The translations under genes were made by a program, and so were the position numbers. From Methylobacterium sp. AMS5 (GTDB taxonomy: Bacteria > Pseudomonadota > Alphaproteobacteria > Rhizobiales > Beijerinckiaceae): a DNA stretch of 64,000 nt. The notes under the pieces are model-generated. The model worked only from the letters and a program-made list of their open reading frames with translations, searched no databases and was not told the DNA's origin. Of the stretch, positions 63,948 through 64,000 are shown piece by piece. The number at the start of each line of letters is the position of its first letter. Position 1 is the first letter of the stretch. The stretch spans positions 2,299,501 to 2,363,500 of the forward strand of contig NZ_CP006992.1 in the NCBI RefSeq assembly GCF_001542815.1, given 5' to 3'.

Positions 63948-64000
63948 CCGGTGCGCGGGCCAACGCGCCGCATTGATCCGGGCGCGTACGCGTTCATCTT

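Overview
The window is about 70% GC for most of its length and reads as the chromosome of a methylotrophic alphaproteobacterium, most likely Methylobacterium/Methylorubrum (M. extorquens-like). The basis is the gene content: a pdxJ-acpS-lepB-rnc-era block, a CnoX/LON-domain/Trm112 trio, tandem BTLCP proteases, PAS_5 and PilZ proteins, and many GTG starts. The genus is an inference from protein style and synteny; no database was searched.

Layout. 1-5.6 kb: a truncated Old Yellow Enzyme, a glutathionyl-hydroquinone reductase, a small secreted protein, then the proteostasis and translation genes cnoX, LON-N and Trm112, and a Tim44-like protein. 5.7-11.7 kb: an orphan PAS histidine kinase, two tandem BTLCP cysteine proteases, a two-domain PilZ protein, a PAS_5 protein and a rhomboid protease. 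11.9-18.0 kb: an outer-membrane transporter-like protein, a CBS protein, a patatin phospholipase overlapping hisI, folE, a Fe-S scaffold, yidD and a Bax-inhibitor-1 protein. 18.2-28.4 kb: an FtsX-type permease with no ATPase beside it, a membrane histidine kinase, pdxJ-acpS-lepB-rnc-era, and two overlapping genes that probably modify 16S rRNA.

29.0-32.9 kb and 38.6-42.3 kb are the accessory parts. The first holds an IS110-family transposase, a lower-GC Nudix gene, a decayed Sel1-repeat gene and a methyltransferase-like gene. The second is a 3.6-kb low-GC island bounded by two directly repeated MITE-like sequences with TA at both outer edges. It contains a carbamoyltransferase remnant, an MFS exporter broken by both an IS and a frameshift, and two near-identical inverted 859-bp IS5-type elements. 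The island lies exactly at the stop codon of a polysaccharide-deacetylase gene. Between these regions are a Kup potassium transporter, a DUF2939 protein, an RppH-type Nudix hydrolase and a chemoreceptor.

42.3-50.7 kb: divergent polysaccharide deacetylase, the chain rlmH-envC-ctpA (cell-wall division and proteolysis), an MHS-type MFS transporter and a GGDEF-EAL protein. 50.7-51.7 kb is AT-rich and nearly gene-free, with one orphan gene and a very strong hairpin. 51.7-64 kb returns to ordinary chromosome: a DsbA-like isomerase, argG, DUF4424, an uncharacterised protein with an internal duplication, gph, rpiA, DUF2059, an O-antigen-ligase-like protein, gor, a TAXI protein, recX and an OsmC protein.

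Three families of short palindromic repeats lie in the intergenic spaces. Several copies start exactly at the TAG stop codon of the preceding gene. No tRNA, rRNA, CRISPR array or prophage was recognised.
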